From NCBI GenBank assembly GCA_951799425.1, contig OX637409.1, forward strand, positions 14,063,460-14,127,459: DNA of 64,000 nucleotides, read 5' to 3'. The notes under the pieces are model-generated. The model was not told the DNA's origin. It worked only from the letters and a program-made list of their open reading frames with translations, and searched no databases. A program made the translations under genes and the position numbers. This DNA comes from Ilex aquifolium. Lineage: Eukaryota; Streptophyta; Magnoliopsida; Aquifoliales; Aquifoliaceae. How positions within the stretch are numbered: the first letter of the stretch is position 1; each line of letters begins with the position of its first letter. This document shows positions 1 to 11,209 of the stretch, one piece after another.

Positions 1-1130
1 GTCCTTCATATCCACTAGAGTCCGTTTAATCAAAGACCGATACAAATCAGTGTCCCGGGACAACCCTAGCCGAAAGGTCGTTGTTGCCATGGTCTCCGAA
101 CATGTCTCAACTTCGTTTACCTCCTCCCAATATCGGATTGCATATTGCCGAAGGGTCTCCCCACTCTTCCGCTTGAGTGTCAGCAGAGCACCGATGTCCA
201 TTGGCCTTTTGCTACTGGTGATAAATCGAGCAACAAACAGCTCGGTCATCTACTTCCAAGACCTAATACTTTCAGGAGCCAAGTTCTTATACCATTTCAT
301 GGTAGTGTCCCCAAGACTCATGGGGAACACTCGACACAACAATCTATGGTTTGTGTAGTAGATGGACTTAAGTTGCTTGCACTGTCGTAGATGGCTCTTG
401 GGGTCTATCCTCCTGTCGTACACCTTGAAGCAGGGGACAGTGAACGTCTTCGGCATCTCGATCTCCTTGATAGCTCGGACGAATGGTGAGACGATTTGCT
501 TATCCTCCGCGTCCTCATCCTCCCTCCGTAGGGGTTTTGGCGCTTGGCATCCAGGCATAAATGGAGATCCTCTCGGGTTCTCTTGTTTCTAGGTCCCTTT
601 GTCGTCGAGTCCGTGTGGGATTCTGCCACCTCCGCACTCCCCGAGAGTCTGTGGCGAAGATCCCTACGGGATAGATCTCACCGACACTTCTTACTTCCTC
701 CGGATCTATCCTCGAGAGCATGCTCTTCGTGACTCCGAATTTCGCGTGCAAGCTTCGCCCTAGGGCCTTCTGCCCTATACTCCAGGAATCACTTCAGTGG
801 ATACTCCTGTCCACACGTCTGCTACTCCGCCAACTAGTTTCCTCTAACCGCTTGAAATTATCTTGACGGGTATGCACGTTAGCGTTGTCTTTCTCGAGCT
901 GTTTCAAACCATCTCCCATCCATTTTTCCATTAACTCGACAATTTCCTGAGCCAAGAAACCTTGTCCCCCAAGGCTCTGGTCCACCGGTAACGTTTGCTG
1001 TGAGTTATGCTGAATGTCATTCAACTGGTTCAAGGAGCGGGATTTAGTGACTACAGGGAGCCGACTAGCTTCCACGTTTCTCATGCGTAGGTTGACCCCC
1101 AACTCACCTTGGGATCGCATGTTCACTATG
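1..1130 (-). pseudogene. Decayed Ty3/gypsy gag region, open at the window edge
   Basis: Read on the minus strand, this is the start of a gypsy-type gag gene. The piece near 250-480 has the look of a retrotransposon gag domain: a PKTFTVPCFKVYDRRIDP stretch, then MSLGDTTMKWYKNLAPESI, the usual W..L...SI.SW pattern. Upstream (about 794-1126) is a charged N-terminal segment with no known motif. The pieces fall in different frames, so at least two frameshifts are present and no full-length gag is encoded. It lies directly downstream, in the minus sense, of a primer-binding site and an LTR. Pol would lie beyond base 1. Family assignment beyond gypsy is inference; the PBS suggests the Tat/Ogre side. 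Confidence 0.7.
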
Positions 1131-1159
1131 ACACTATCGCTACGGGGAGTTCATATATT

Positions 1160-1178
1160 TCCCACATACAACGCCAAA
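1160..1178 (-). other. Primer-binding site of the minus-strand gypsy element
   Basis: The minus strand reads TTTGGCGTTGTATGTGGGA, a two-change variant of the TGGCGCC-GTCTGTGGGA signature that follows 5' LTRs in many plant Ty3/gypsy elements. It sits between the LTR (higher coordinates) and the gag remnant (lower coordinates), which fixes the element's orientation. Confidence 0.7.
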
Positions 1179-1179
1179 T

Positions 1180-1912
1180 TACACGGGTGAATTCCTGCAA
1201 TGAGTTGAGATAGCAATATGTTGAACGATCCTGGAGGATGAACCTGGAACAATTAAAGGATTAGGAAAGGGGTCAGGTATGTACCCGACTAATCCCCTCC
1301 GAAGCTCAAGTCAGTCGGTGTTAGAGTCATTAGCACAATGTATTATCTATTTTCATATTGCGTACCTTAGGCCAGCTTCTTGAGGGGTATTTATACCTGG
1401 GTTTACAATGATGGCAGTGCCTTTGAGTCCCATCTTAGAATTTAATAGTCTGCACTCATATCCTAGCATAATGAGTGTCATCCAATCAAATCTTCTTAAG
1501 ACTGGTCTCCTCGGGCGAATGGACCAATGCTTAGGACCCCCTGAGTATTCATGGCTCAACCCCCCGTCATTAAATACCTCTTCTCGGTGCTTGACACCTA
1601 CGCCCGATCGTTCACTAGTCGGGAATAAACACCCTCGAGTTTGACCGAGGACTTCATGTCGGTGTAATAGCTATTAATGCCTCTTAATGATGATTGTCTC
1701 TGCACTTTTCGAGGATCTAGACACTCATTAATGACTCTGTTACAGCCACTCAAGACCCACATTAATCAGTTGTCATATCTTTTTTAATGCTAGACTCTAA
1801 GGGGCGTACTCGGACCTTTCCAACATAACTACTCGGCGTGCTTTGCACGCCCTAATGACTGTAACTGCTCACGTGTCCATTCACTACTGTTAAGCCACCT
1901 AAAGTCCCGTCA
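1180..1912 (-). repeat. 5' LTR of the truncated gypsy element
   Basis: This roughly 730 bp block lies upstream of the PBS in the minus sense. It begins with TG (at 1912, reading down) and contains a TATA-like TATAAATACCC near 1387-1397. The second LTR lies outside the window, so neither end can be proved by comparison and no target duplication can be checked. Boundaries are approximate. Confidence 0.5.
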
Positions 1913-2464
1913 ATTATATCAAATTATAACAAAACATGTGTAAAAAAATTAATGAATTGATGATGTTTTGTATAATCTTTTAGCATATTTACTATTATTA
2001 TTAATTATATAACCAGTTGAACCAGTGACCCAACGATTGAACCAGTAACTCATTGACCCAATTTCTTCATCGGGTTAATGTTCGGGCCGAGTTTAAAAAC
2101 TATGATCCTTAAGGCTCAATCGCCGTTCACGTTGAGCCTCGTCACTCCTTAGGGCTTTCAAGTGTTGACTCTGTCAAATTTTCAAGTTTCATCTCACTCC
2201 AACCGGGGTTCCAGTTCCAGATCTAGAAGTTGAAACCCTCCCTTATCTCCGACTATCCAGTTGCGCCTGAAGAAAAGGTTATTTCTCCGCTTATTTGCTA
2301 CTGCTTTTGTTTTATTATGACAGTATAGTTTGCCTAAATCTAATGGCTTGTGAGGTCTTAACATTATTAGTTCTTGCTTTAGTTATGGCAATTGACAGTG
2401 CAATATACTAGCATAGTTGTTGTTTTAATTTTTCGGTTAAATCTTGAATGTATTTTAGTTAATT
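1913..2464. other. Spacer without a gene
   Basis: AT-rich spacer. Around 2010-2100 there are repeated 'aaccagt' phrases (ttgaaccagtgacccaacg, ttgaaccagtaactcattg) of the sort found in decayed dispersed repeats. No coding signal is seen. Confidence 0.4.
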
Positions 2465-3467
2465 GGATAAATTATACTGACACCCCTTGTAGATTAGTCT
2501 AATTACAGAGACACCCTTTCGATTTTTTGAAATTACACTAACACTCCTTACTGTTTATCTACTCATTGTACAAAGTATCCTTATGGGTAGCATCGTTATT
2601 GACAATGTCAAAAAAGTGATTACATCATCAAATTTTTATACTTTAATACCTATATTACCCTTGAACAAAATTTGGCTAACCTGTTTATTTTTGTGTCGTA
2701 TTCGTGTTCGTATTTGTGTTTTTTTTTTTTACAATGCGGGACCTCTCCAAGGCAGGGCCATTTTGGACCCATCCCTGTAGGAGTAAACCCTGGATACTTG
2801 TAATCACCCGTAAACCACATGTATCGGTTAAGCCTGAGAGATACTAGCGAGAGTCGAACTCCTGATGTCCGGGTCTTTGGTTTGTCTGAATTCAACTCCA
2901 CACCGCTGGGCTACCTATGTGGGTGTGTTCGTATTCGTGTTTACCCATATAAACTTTGAATAAAAAAAATTAACACTAAAATTTAAGTCTAAGATTCTAT
3001 TATCACTTAATTGGATCCACACTCATATTTTTTTTATAAACTAAAAATTAACTTAAAAAACAGAGCAATAATAATGAATAAAAATATATTTTTTTATACA
3101 ATAATTATGTCGGTGCTTAATAAACAACAACAAATAATTAATATTTTATTTTTATAATATTAGTTAAACATGTTGATCGTGTTAATTTCGTGTTGATCAT
3201 GTCAATATACAAACGAGAAGATAGAGCAAGTTTGACATGATTAAATAAACGGGTTGATCATGTCAATTTTGGATTTGACGAGTTGAACCAAAAAATGACT
3301 CATTTATTAGTATTTAAATATATAAGAGGATGATAAGTAAAAATTGATATATAATAAAATGAATTATGGAAAATCATATTTTTTGTTATATTTATTAAAG
3401 GACAAGGCCTAATAGTGGTGTCAGTGTAATTTCAAAAAATCGAGGAGGTGTCAATGTAATTTACCCC
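2465..3467. mobile_element. 1.0 kb DNA element with long inverted ends
   Basis: The two ends are inverted copies of each other for about 80 bp. The left end starts ggataaattatactgacacc; the right end, reverse-complemented, starts gggtaaattacattgacacc. Both contain the phrase tcgattttttgaaattacac. The 8 bp agttaatt flanks both sides exactly (2457-2464 and 3468-3475). A ninth base mismatches, so either an 8 bp (hAT-like) or a decayed 9 bp (Mutator-like) duplication is possible. There is no transposase reading frame, so it is non-autonomous. A SINE copy is nested inside. Confidence 0.72.
2722..2924 (-). mobile_element. tRNA-derived SINE with A and B boxes and target duplication
   Basis: On the minus strand, a Pol III A box (TAGCCCAGCGG, 2903-2913) is followed about 45 bp later by a B box (GAGTTCGACTCTC, 2849-2861), the internal promoter of a tRNA-derived SINE. 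The copy ends in an A tail, seen as a run of T at about 2721-2730. It is flanked by an 18 bp duplication with one mismatch (2704-2721 and 2925-2942, gtgttcgtatt.gtgttt). Length and layout resemble plant Au-type SINEs; family membership is inference. Confidence 0.75.
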
Positions 3468-3475
3468 AGTTAATT

Positions 3476-5114
3476 TCATTGATGAAATGTAATTTGTTAT
3501 TGGTGGAAAGAATATTTAGAATTATGGATGAATTTTGTATTTAATGATAATGAACAGGTGTGAAATAAGTTATGTATTATATGCGTTAAACATGTCGTGT
3601 TATGTGTTGTGCTAAAAAGGTTAAACATGTCGTGTTATGTATGTTAATCCGAAAATAACATGTTTATTAAACATGGTAAACATGTAAGATTTAGGTAACA
3701 CGTACAATGACCACATCAAATTAGTGTTTTTTTACGTCTGGTCAAATTCGTGTTTAGAAATTGACACAAACCCGAAACTAAACACAACACATTTAACACC
3801 CTTACCTACCCCTGATAGGGCCATAACGGCTTTGGCAGGTTAAATGATGCATGGTACCTATAACCAGACCTAACCCTAGGAGTGCTTGAGAGGAAATACT
3901 CTATTTATCTATTTCGATCTCAACTGATTCATTACTTAATAAACATAGCAAAGGTTTTACAAGTTGGTAGAAGGCTATACCTTACAAGTCTCAAGAACAG
4001 TGATTGGACCTCCCCTGGTATAGAACCTGAAGTTCTTGCCTATATACAGAGGCAATGTTCTAAGGTACATAAAATAAGGAATAATATTGTTATGTATACC
4101 AAATTTCTTATTAAGTTTTTTATTTTAAGTAATGTGATACAATCTCCATCTTTAGATATTAAGGAGACCCACTTATTTGATGGTTAAAATTGTGTCGCAT
4201 CACTTAGAATGAAAAATTTGATAAAAATCATAGCATTGTTGAATAAAGAATCCCCAAATTCCAAAGCTTTGTAAAGGGTGTCCCACGAATGTACTAAAGA
4301 CTTGATTCAAACTCAATAAGAATTGCCCATGAATATCCTAACGACTTGATTTAAATTCACTAAGATATGCCCAAAATTAACTCAAGCACTGTTTATTTGA
4401 AAAACAAAGATCTAATTAGAAGGTCAATTTGTAAGTAAATAGCAGTGTAACTAGACTGAGAAACATATCTGTTATAGGGAGCTCACAGCCCTATATTTAT
4501 TTATCGACAATTCTATAAATGAAATAGAATAATCACAAAGGCAAGAGAATCCTAGAGCACTAAAGTAAACAGGTGAAAACATATTTCTAGATTTCTATTG
4601 TGTTTGGGGGGATAGCAGGAGGTTCCAAGGTTGATGACCTGATGTCGTACGTAAACAACTTCAAAAACATCAACAAACCCAGAATACCAAATAACATTTA
4701 CAAAATTCCCAAAAAAAAATAAAGTAAAAAATCAGTTCTAAAATGAAAAATAACAATCATACATATCACCTTCTCATAAAAATTATCCAATCAAATTACC
4801 TTCAAATCAACCTTCCCTGCACCTATTACCATACACACATGTAATTAACAAACAAATTACTATGAAAAGAGAACATGCTTCAAATACAAATACCATTCCT
4901 TTCTACCATAAGGAATCGAAAAACTTTCATAACAACCATGACCACAGCAATCCCACAAGTTTTAAGTTAAAAAGTGTATGGATATGGATCAATTGAAACG
5001 TAAAGAAAATAAAGACTATAAAAACTAAATCATCATCCTGACGAAAACATGTGTCCAGGAGATTCAATTGGACGGACCTCACCTACAGGTACTGAGAGGC
5101 TTCAGTCTCCTTCC
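3476..5114. other. Spacer downstream of PDX1, with dispersed-repeat debris
   Basis: AT-rich. At 3580-3640 the phrase ttaaacatgtcgtgttatgt occurs twice, and 3740-3810 carries a 'gacacaaacccgaaactaaacacaacac' type tail typical of decayed transposon ends. An open frame at 3882-4187 encodes about 100 residues that I do not recognise; it has no convincing gene context. The stretch from 4950 to 5114 is probably the 3' UTR and downstream region of PDX1. Confidence 0.4.
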
Positions 5115-6047
5115 TTATTCGGACCTATTCGCATACCTTTCAACCTTAGCATCGTTGAGGTTAATACCAACCATTGCCTCACCCAACCCACAGCTCACAT
5201 CCGCCAGCACCTCCGGATCACTGTAATGCGTCACCGCCTGCACAATCGCGCGAGCCCTCCTCGCCGGATCACCACTCTTGAAAACGCCAGACCCAACAAA
5301 AACACCATCGCATCCAAGCTGCATCATCAAAGCGGCATCGGCCGGAGTGGCCACCCCTCCGGCGGCGAAATGCACCACGGGAAGCCTACCCAGCTGCTTC
5401 GTCTGCATAACCAAATCGTAAGGCGCCTGAATTTTCTTCGCAAAAGTGAAAACCTCATCGTCGTCCATGTTGCGGAGCACTCGAATATCACCCATCACGG
5501 ACCTCACGTGACGGACGGCCTCGATGATGTTTCCGGTGCCCGCCTCGCCTTTGGTGCGAATCATGGCCGCGCCTTCACGAATTCTCCTGAGAGCTTCACC
5601 AAGGTTTCGGCAACCACAGACAAAGGGGATGCGAAAATTGTGCTTGTTGATGTGGTTTTCATCGTCGGCGGGGGTGAGGACTTCGGACTCGTCGACGTAG
5701 TCGATTCCGATGGCTTCGAGGATTTGGGCTTCCACGAAGTGGCCAATCCGGGCCTTGGCCATGACTGGGATGGTGACGGCTTGCTTGATTTCCTTGATGA
5801 GCTGTGGGTCCGACATGCGGGCCACGCCTCCTTGGGCCCGTATGTCGGCGGGGACTCGTTCCAGGGCCATGACCGCGCAGGCGCCGGCTTCTTCGGCTAT
5901 GCGGGCCTGCTCGGCGTTGACGACGTCCATTATAACGCCGCCTCGGAGCATCTGGGCCAAACCAACTTTCACGGAGAAGGGGGATTTCTTTGAGGTCTCG
6001 GTGATTGCGCCGTTTCCGTAGACTGTCACGACACCGGTTCCGGCCAT
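5115..6047 (-). CDS. PDX1: Pyridoxal 5'-phosphate synthase subunit PDX1 (PdxS/SNZ family)
   Basis: This single-exon gene encodes 310 residues, the usual length of plant PDX1. The enzyme is the synthase half of the glutamine-dependent PLP synthase. With ammonia from the PDX2 glutaminase it builds vitamin B6 from ribose 5-phosphate and glyceraldehyde 3-phosphate in the cytosol. A (beta/alpha)8 barrel is expected. Visible active-site features are Asp41 in GGVIMDV, Lys98 in [11 protein letters not shown] and Lys166 in [11 protein letters not shown], the two lysines that carry the sugar intermediates in Arabidopsis PDX1.3. The phosphate-binding [10 protein letters not shown] is near residues 246-255. 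The start [15 protein letters not shown] matches the family's N terminus. There are no stops or frameshifts and the sequence is GC-rich compared with its surroundings, so it is judged functional. Retention of both lysines argues against a PDX1.2-type pseudoenzyme. Confidence 0.97.
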   Translation of the reverse strand: MAGTGVVTVYGNGAITETSKKSPFSVKVGLAQMLRGGVIMDVVNAEQARIAEEAGACAVMALERVPADIRAQGGVARMSDPQLIKEIKQAVTIPVMAKARIGHFVEAQILEAIGIDYVDESEVLTPADDENHINKHNFRIPFVCGCRNLGEALRRIREGAAMIRTKGEAGTGNIIEAVRHVRSVMGDIRVLRNMDDDEVFTFAKKIQAPYDLVMQTKQLGRLPVVHFAAGGVATPADAALMMQLGCDGVFVGSGVFKSGDPARRARAIVQAVTHYSDPEVLADVSCGLGEAMVGINLNDAKVERYANRSE

Positions 6048-6112
6048 TTTGATAAAGGACAGAAGAGAGAGAAGGTTGTGTGTATGTGCTGCGTGTGGTG
6101 AAACCCTAATGG

Positions 6113-6116
<4 letters not shown>

Positions 6117-6145
<29 letters not shown>
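6117..6145. repeat. (GA)n microsatellite in the PDX1 5' leader
   Basis: An almost pure GA run sits about 70-100 bp upstream of the PDX1 start codon; it reads as CT on the coding strand. CT/GA tracts in 5' leaders are common in plant genes. It may lie in the 5' UTR. Confidence 0.85.
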
Positions 6146-6149
<4 letters not shown>

Positions 6150-6733
6150 TAATGGAGAAGGGAGATGAATGGGGGAAGGGGGTGGCGCAGAATTGGCTGG
6201 GAATTCTGTGTCTCTGGATATCTGGAAATATTTGTCATTTTATAGGCATTCATACGGTGGGTGGAATTTTTGGCAATAAAAAATTGGTATTCACAATCCT
6301 TGCTTGGGATGTGGGCCAGGGTAAATCTATGCAGGGACATTCAATGGAGTATATACTTTCTTATTTCTAGTGGTTTCTATAAAATAATTAAAAAATTAAA
6401 ATTCATAAATATGAAATATTTAAACATCGAAGAGGTACAATTTATAATTAACTCAAACTTTTTTAACGCCAAAATAGATGAGAGTTAATTTCAAGTACAG
6501 GTTTTCATATCTGTAGATTAGCCCCCCAATCTATAATCTTCGGTATGAGGTTGCCAACCAGCGAAAAACCTGTGGGTGGACCTTCATGCAGTTTTATCAC
6601 CAGGTATATATATAAACACAACTTTGCATTCTGCGTAAGAAATTTAAAAAAAAAATAAAAAAATAAAAATCAAGAGGACAGTTCAGAGTTGCTCGTCCAA
6701 GCGTGATGGCATACCATAATTTACATTTTCTGT
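6146..6733. other. Spacer between PDX1 and the APD-like gene
   Basis: It probably contains the PDX1 promoter (minus-strand gene, so upstream means higher coordinates) and, from about 6600, the 3' UTR of the APD-like gene. No coding segment is supported. Confidence 0.5.
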
Positions 6734-9700
6734 TCATACGGTGAATATCTTCCTCACCTTCTTCATCATACGATGACAAATGGGACAAGTACCAGCCTCT
6801 TCCATAACCCTGCAGAGATAAACTCCAGAAATTACAAATGAGAGCTTTTAATGCCATCAATTTCATTCATGTCAATTTAACCCCAAACCCCCAAAGAACA
6901 GAAATATAAGGGAAAAGGGAAAGAAATTCATTCAAATATGGTTGAACCCATGGATTCTGGGACTATCGACACAAAATATGGCCATCAAATGAACCAAAAA
7001 ACCTTGAAGCTTATTTCTTAACTCTGACCAGTAGAAAAATCCTGTCCCCCAAGCCAAACCCTAGTTACTGGGGAAACCAATCATTATGCATTACAACCTT
7101 TTTGACCTAGGTTTGATGAGCAAGCAGAAGTAGAATGGACTAACCTTGTTCCACATGTAAAACAGGCAGCACAGTGTCCACATGGAAGAAAGAAGCAGTC
7201 CCTTAAAGCATCAAAGCATATGACACAAATACACTGGGGATTCTTGGCGCTTTCTCCTTCTTTAAGTTGCTTCCTGTCCGGAGAAGCCACTCCAAGCCAC
7301 TCATTCAGTTCCTCATCATGCAAGATTGAATCATAAGATGAACCCCAACTTGAAAGATCGTCGTCTTTTGGCGAAAGCAATGGAGCCCGTTCAGATTCCA
7401 TGTTCCCTGCTTGAAATCTAGGTCCATCTCTCCTGGTCGTCCAGAAAGTGTGAAAGATTTTGAAGACCAACATTATGCCAACGGACATCACACCTGTATG
7501 CAGGAGAGGAGCCATTGCAAAGTCAAAATAGAAATTATTCTTTGGATGTCGTAATAAGGCTATGAAGGCAAACAAAACAAACCTGATGCAACAAAATATG
7601 TGATCCATCGAAGACCATAAGACAGTTTGACATACCAGTCAGAGTTGGTCATACCCTGAGAACATCGAATCGATTATGGATTCATGGGTAACCAAATTCT
7701 TAATAAATGAGATTTGAAAAAAAAAAAAGAAAGTAGTTTTCATCATCTACGGTCAACTAATCCTACGATTGCGACCTTTAGCTTTTTCTTTGAGACCATT
7801 GAGTTTAAAAAGAGATGGCTCAACAAAGAACTCCAGATGTGGAGAGTGAGGAAGAAAGTGGACTTAACCGACTAACCTAAAAGTGTCACTGAAAGCAAGC
7901 AAGGTTGGTTGAGTCAATAATCTTGCCACAGATGTGACAGAGGCAAGTGATATTTCTAGCGTTCATCAATCCTAGAACCCAAAGATCATTCTAGGTCTAA
8001 CTTCTAAGTAACAGATCCTCATTCTGATTAATTAAACAAATTTCATAAAAAAATGATCATAACGGTCAGGGATGCCAGAAGTTCTAAATGCACTGACCAA
8101 GCTCATACAAAGTCATGAAATCAGTAGGATAACTGAACTTCAGTAAATTACCCAAAGTGACCAACAAAAATGAAAAACGTAAAAAACCCAAGGAAAAACT
8201 GCCATAAAGCAATGGAAACTGAGAAAGTAGATGTGACATTCTCTTACCTGTTCCGGACCAGGAGAGGATAGGACAGCAGCATCTGCCCGAGAAAGAAAAA
8301 GCTTCATACTGCACAAATGATGACTCAGAGGACATTTATAATGCGCGTGGCTCGTATTGTAGACAAAGGCCTTTATCGTGAAATTCAATTGAACCTATAC
8401 GATCACAATTACATGATATAAGTTAAACAGAAGGCAAGTACAAGAGCATCTATTCATATACTCTACATCTTCATTAACTTGGAAAAATCTTTAGAACACA
8501 GGATATTATACTAATTCTTTGCAGCAGTTATGAAGCCGATCAACTTTGAACTCCTGTAAATTTACCAGGTGGCCACAACCAAATCACCCCACTCTGACCA
8601 AACTACACATATGTTCTATTTTAGTATTTCCAAAAACCCTTTGAAACTGCCATGAGTTCAACGGGCATGACTAAAGCAGCCAACTATGTTGAATCTATTG
8701 GCGGAATATAACTTAAGTTGCAACAACACAGGTTCTATTTACTGTAGGGATTCGGATTTCAAATAAGCCATGACATGGTCAATTGGGTGGTTTATTTCAC
8801 TCAGCAGAAGATTGCTCAGAGAAATTTTTTCCTTCTGAACCTAATCGACAGTGATTTAGATGGCATTAAGAGTGAAAGATGCATCAAGATGATCCAACAG
8901 ATAAAGGCATTTAAATTAAATGAACAATGAAGAATACAAAGTGCTGCATGTGACTATATGGGTAACTGACAGCACAAAATCACCATGGACATTGGTACTT
9001 AACTGATTCAAAGTCTGTTGGAACTTGGAACAACCAATATGGTCGTGGAATTATAGATCCAACCATTTCCGAGAGGACATTTATAAACGCTCCAATTTCC
9101 AACTGAAGCTCAAAAGTGCTGGCAAAAAAGTCCCAATCTAAGAACTAAGTGAAAGAACATTTAAATTTTAAATGAACCGCACCCCTTATGTCTAGAAATT
9201 GAGCCTTCACCTTGCACTATGAAATTTCATGGATAAAATTCAAAAATTTCTGGATCTAATATAATTCACTTTTTGCTATATTTCCACTAACAAACTAAGA
9301 ATTCTTCCATGATCAAAGCTTTGCCAATTGAAATAATTTCACAGGATCGTAAGATACAAGAATTTTTCATCAAAAAAAATACTAAATAGAAAATGCATTA
9401 ATCTGCTTACCTCCACCTCCTCGGCGTTCAAGTTACCCAATGCAATATAATATGTGTCAGAGAAGAAAATTTCCTGTTCGATCGTACCATTTCCTGTTAA
9501 GAGAAGCAGACAAAATTGATAGAATCCAAGCCACGAGAAACAATAATAACATAACAACAAAAGCAAGTTCCTCATTACCATGAACAATATTCCAAGACAA
9601 AGTTGTATCAGGATATGATGGGTCCTCGATCCACTCAAGAAGGCTTTTTCTACCTGCAGGGATGGTAGCAGGTGAGAAAGAAATAATGTTACTTTTATAA

Positions 9701-11209
9701 TGCCTATTTGTTTGCATGATTGACAACTTAGATCTAAATAATCCAATTAGAAATCATGAATTAATCTCCCATATTAGTTACACTAAAACTGGTTTTCCAA
9801 GCACATGGTTGCAATAATAGTATCCCGGACAAGAGGTTTAAATGCTAGCAGGAACATAAGCAACTTAGACAGTTTTAACAGATTTCAATACATGGAGTTT
9901 GGAAAAAGTTATGCAAACAAAAGAATAATTGAATAATTTTGAACCAATAATAAGCTCAAGTTAAGTGCTTTTTGAACTCTTATAACAATTAAACTCTCCT
10001 CTATGCCCACTTATGTACGCATGAGAAAGCATTTACTCTGAATGGGTTTTCTAGAACCTTGATTCAAGTGTTCCAACACCAATATGCTCAAATCGATCCA
10101 GAAATGGAAGTACCAGTACTATTACCAAATATATTTTTTTTATTTAAACAATTACCTTTGGCTATTATAAGAGAAAAAGGGGCAGAGCTGGGGGATTCCA
10201 CGCTGTATGAAATCTTCACTTTAGACCTTTCGTTGAGAAAATATTGCCACTCCTGCAACACAACAACCACTTAATTTGCTTTCTTTCGATCCAGTCACCT
10301 AAAAATGAAATGTAATTGTAAACTTGGAGTGTAATTGAGAGTTGAAAGTACAAATGAGGAAAAAGATAAAGAGGCAACTTGAGAAATTTTGCCTTGTGAT
10401 GGCTGGATTCTATTAATGCATTATGAGTCTCTGACCAGGTGATTTTAACATCCAGAGGAGGAGGTTCATGAAATCCATATAGCATTGGCCCATGCTTGGA
10501 CTCGGATATCACCTGGGCCTGTACATGAAACAACTAAGATTACAACAAGGGAATAGCAGCGACGAAAGAAATGGAAAGCGCAAATCAAAGCAATTGAAAA
10601 TAACCTTTATTGATTGAAAAAAGAACCGGTTAGCTTGAATTAGGAGCGAGCTATTTGGGCCCAACTGTATATTCTCAGATCCGCAGAAGGCGAATATAAC
10701 AGTCATGGATGCTGCCATTGAGGAAATGAACAATCCCCAACCAAAAAGATGGAAAGTGAGAAAAGGAAGATCAACTAAGGCCAAAGAAAGAAATTAATAA
10801 TTAAGACCCATTATAGAAAGCATACAGCAATGAACTCAGGGTTATTCTGTTTCCTATTCTTCAGTTTTCTTGCGAATCAAACTGGGAAACTTCCACGAAA
10901 TCTATAAATAGTTAAATACTACTTAACGATCGAGACCAAAATTGAGAGGAACGAACCGAAGAACCAGAAAGTGGAGAGCAGAACGAGGCAAGACCAGACA
11001 TCTTCTCTCACACTCGTCAACATCACATTGGACCCCAATGCGTTTAGGCGATAAGTTACACCCGGTTGCTGGTGCTCTTGGTTATGGCGCTCATCATCTT
11101 GACGATGATCGTTCAGATCTTCTTCGTCGCGGATCTGTGAAGAAGTTGGTGAACCCTGGATCGAAGAAGGACCAAAGACACTTCCACTCTCATCTCCTTC
11201 TCTTTCCAT
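6734..11209 (-). CDS. APD-type membrane RING E3 ubiquitin ligase, ten exons
   Basis: The minus-strand exons, in order, are 11209-10957, 10774-10605, 10518-10393, 10252-10156, 9653-9579, 9493-9411, 8394-8248, 7655-7583, 7493-7145 and 6809-6734. They total 1449 bp (482 codons plus stop) with all phases consistent. Nine introns end in AG; eight start with GT and one with GC. The N terminus is polar, followed by hydrophobic segments (VWSCLVLLSTFWFF, then a WGLFISSMAASMTVIFAF stretch). A luminal-type domain with SESKHGPMLYGF and AAVLSSPGPEQ follows, then a second membrane segment around SYGLRWITYFVASGVMS. A C-terminal C3HC4 RING ends the protein: CVICF, CGHCAACF, then CPICHRMM. This layout matches the ABERRANT POLLEN DEVELOPMENT (APD1-4) family. 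Those are endomembrane E3 ligases; in Arabidopsis they act in male gametophyte division. The family call is firm; which paralogue is not. The exact start of exon 2 is the least certain boundary. Confidence 0.88.
8395..9410 (-). other. Long (1.0 kb) intron of the APD-like gene
   Basis: It lies between GAGGTGGAG|GTAAGC and GTATAG|GTTCAA, and is the only long intron in this gene. I see no second gene or recognisable transposon inside it. Confidence 0.75.
10253..10392 (-). other. Predicted GC-AG intron in the APD-like gene
   Basis: Exon 3 ends ...HHK at AAG, followed by GCAAAA rather than GT. The next exon starts after TTGCAG with EWQYFLNER. This phase-0 join keeps the family sequence. The nearby GT (TTTAG|GTGACT) would break the frame of the next exon. 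AAG|GCAA is the usual context for the minority GC-AG class. Confidence 0.7.

Noticed and set aside
2842-2924. tRNA gene
   Set aside because: A and B boxes are present but there is no cloverleaf with paired acceptor ends; the poly(A) tail and 18 bp duplication show it is a SINE.
3882-4187. Gene encoding 101 residues
   Set aside because: No homology I can recognise, no leader or splice context, and it lies among repeat debris.
5049-5993. Long open frame on the plus strand over PDX1 (314 codons)
   Set aside because: It is the antisense shadow of the GC-rich PDX1 gene; its translation has no family signature while the minus strand is a perfect PDX1.
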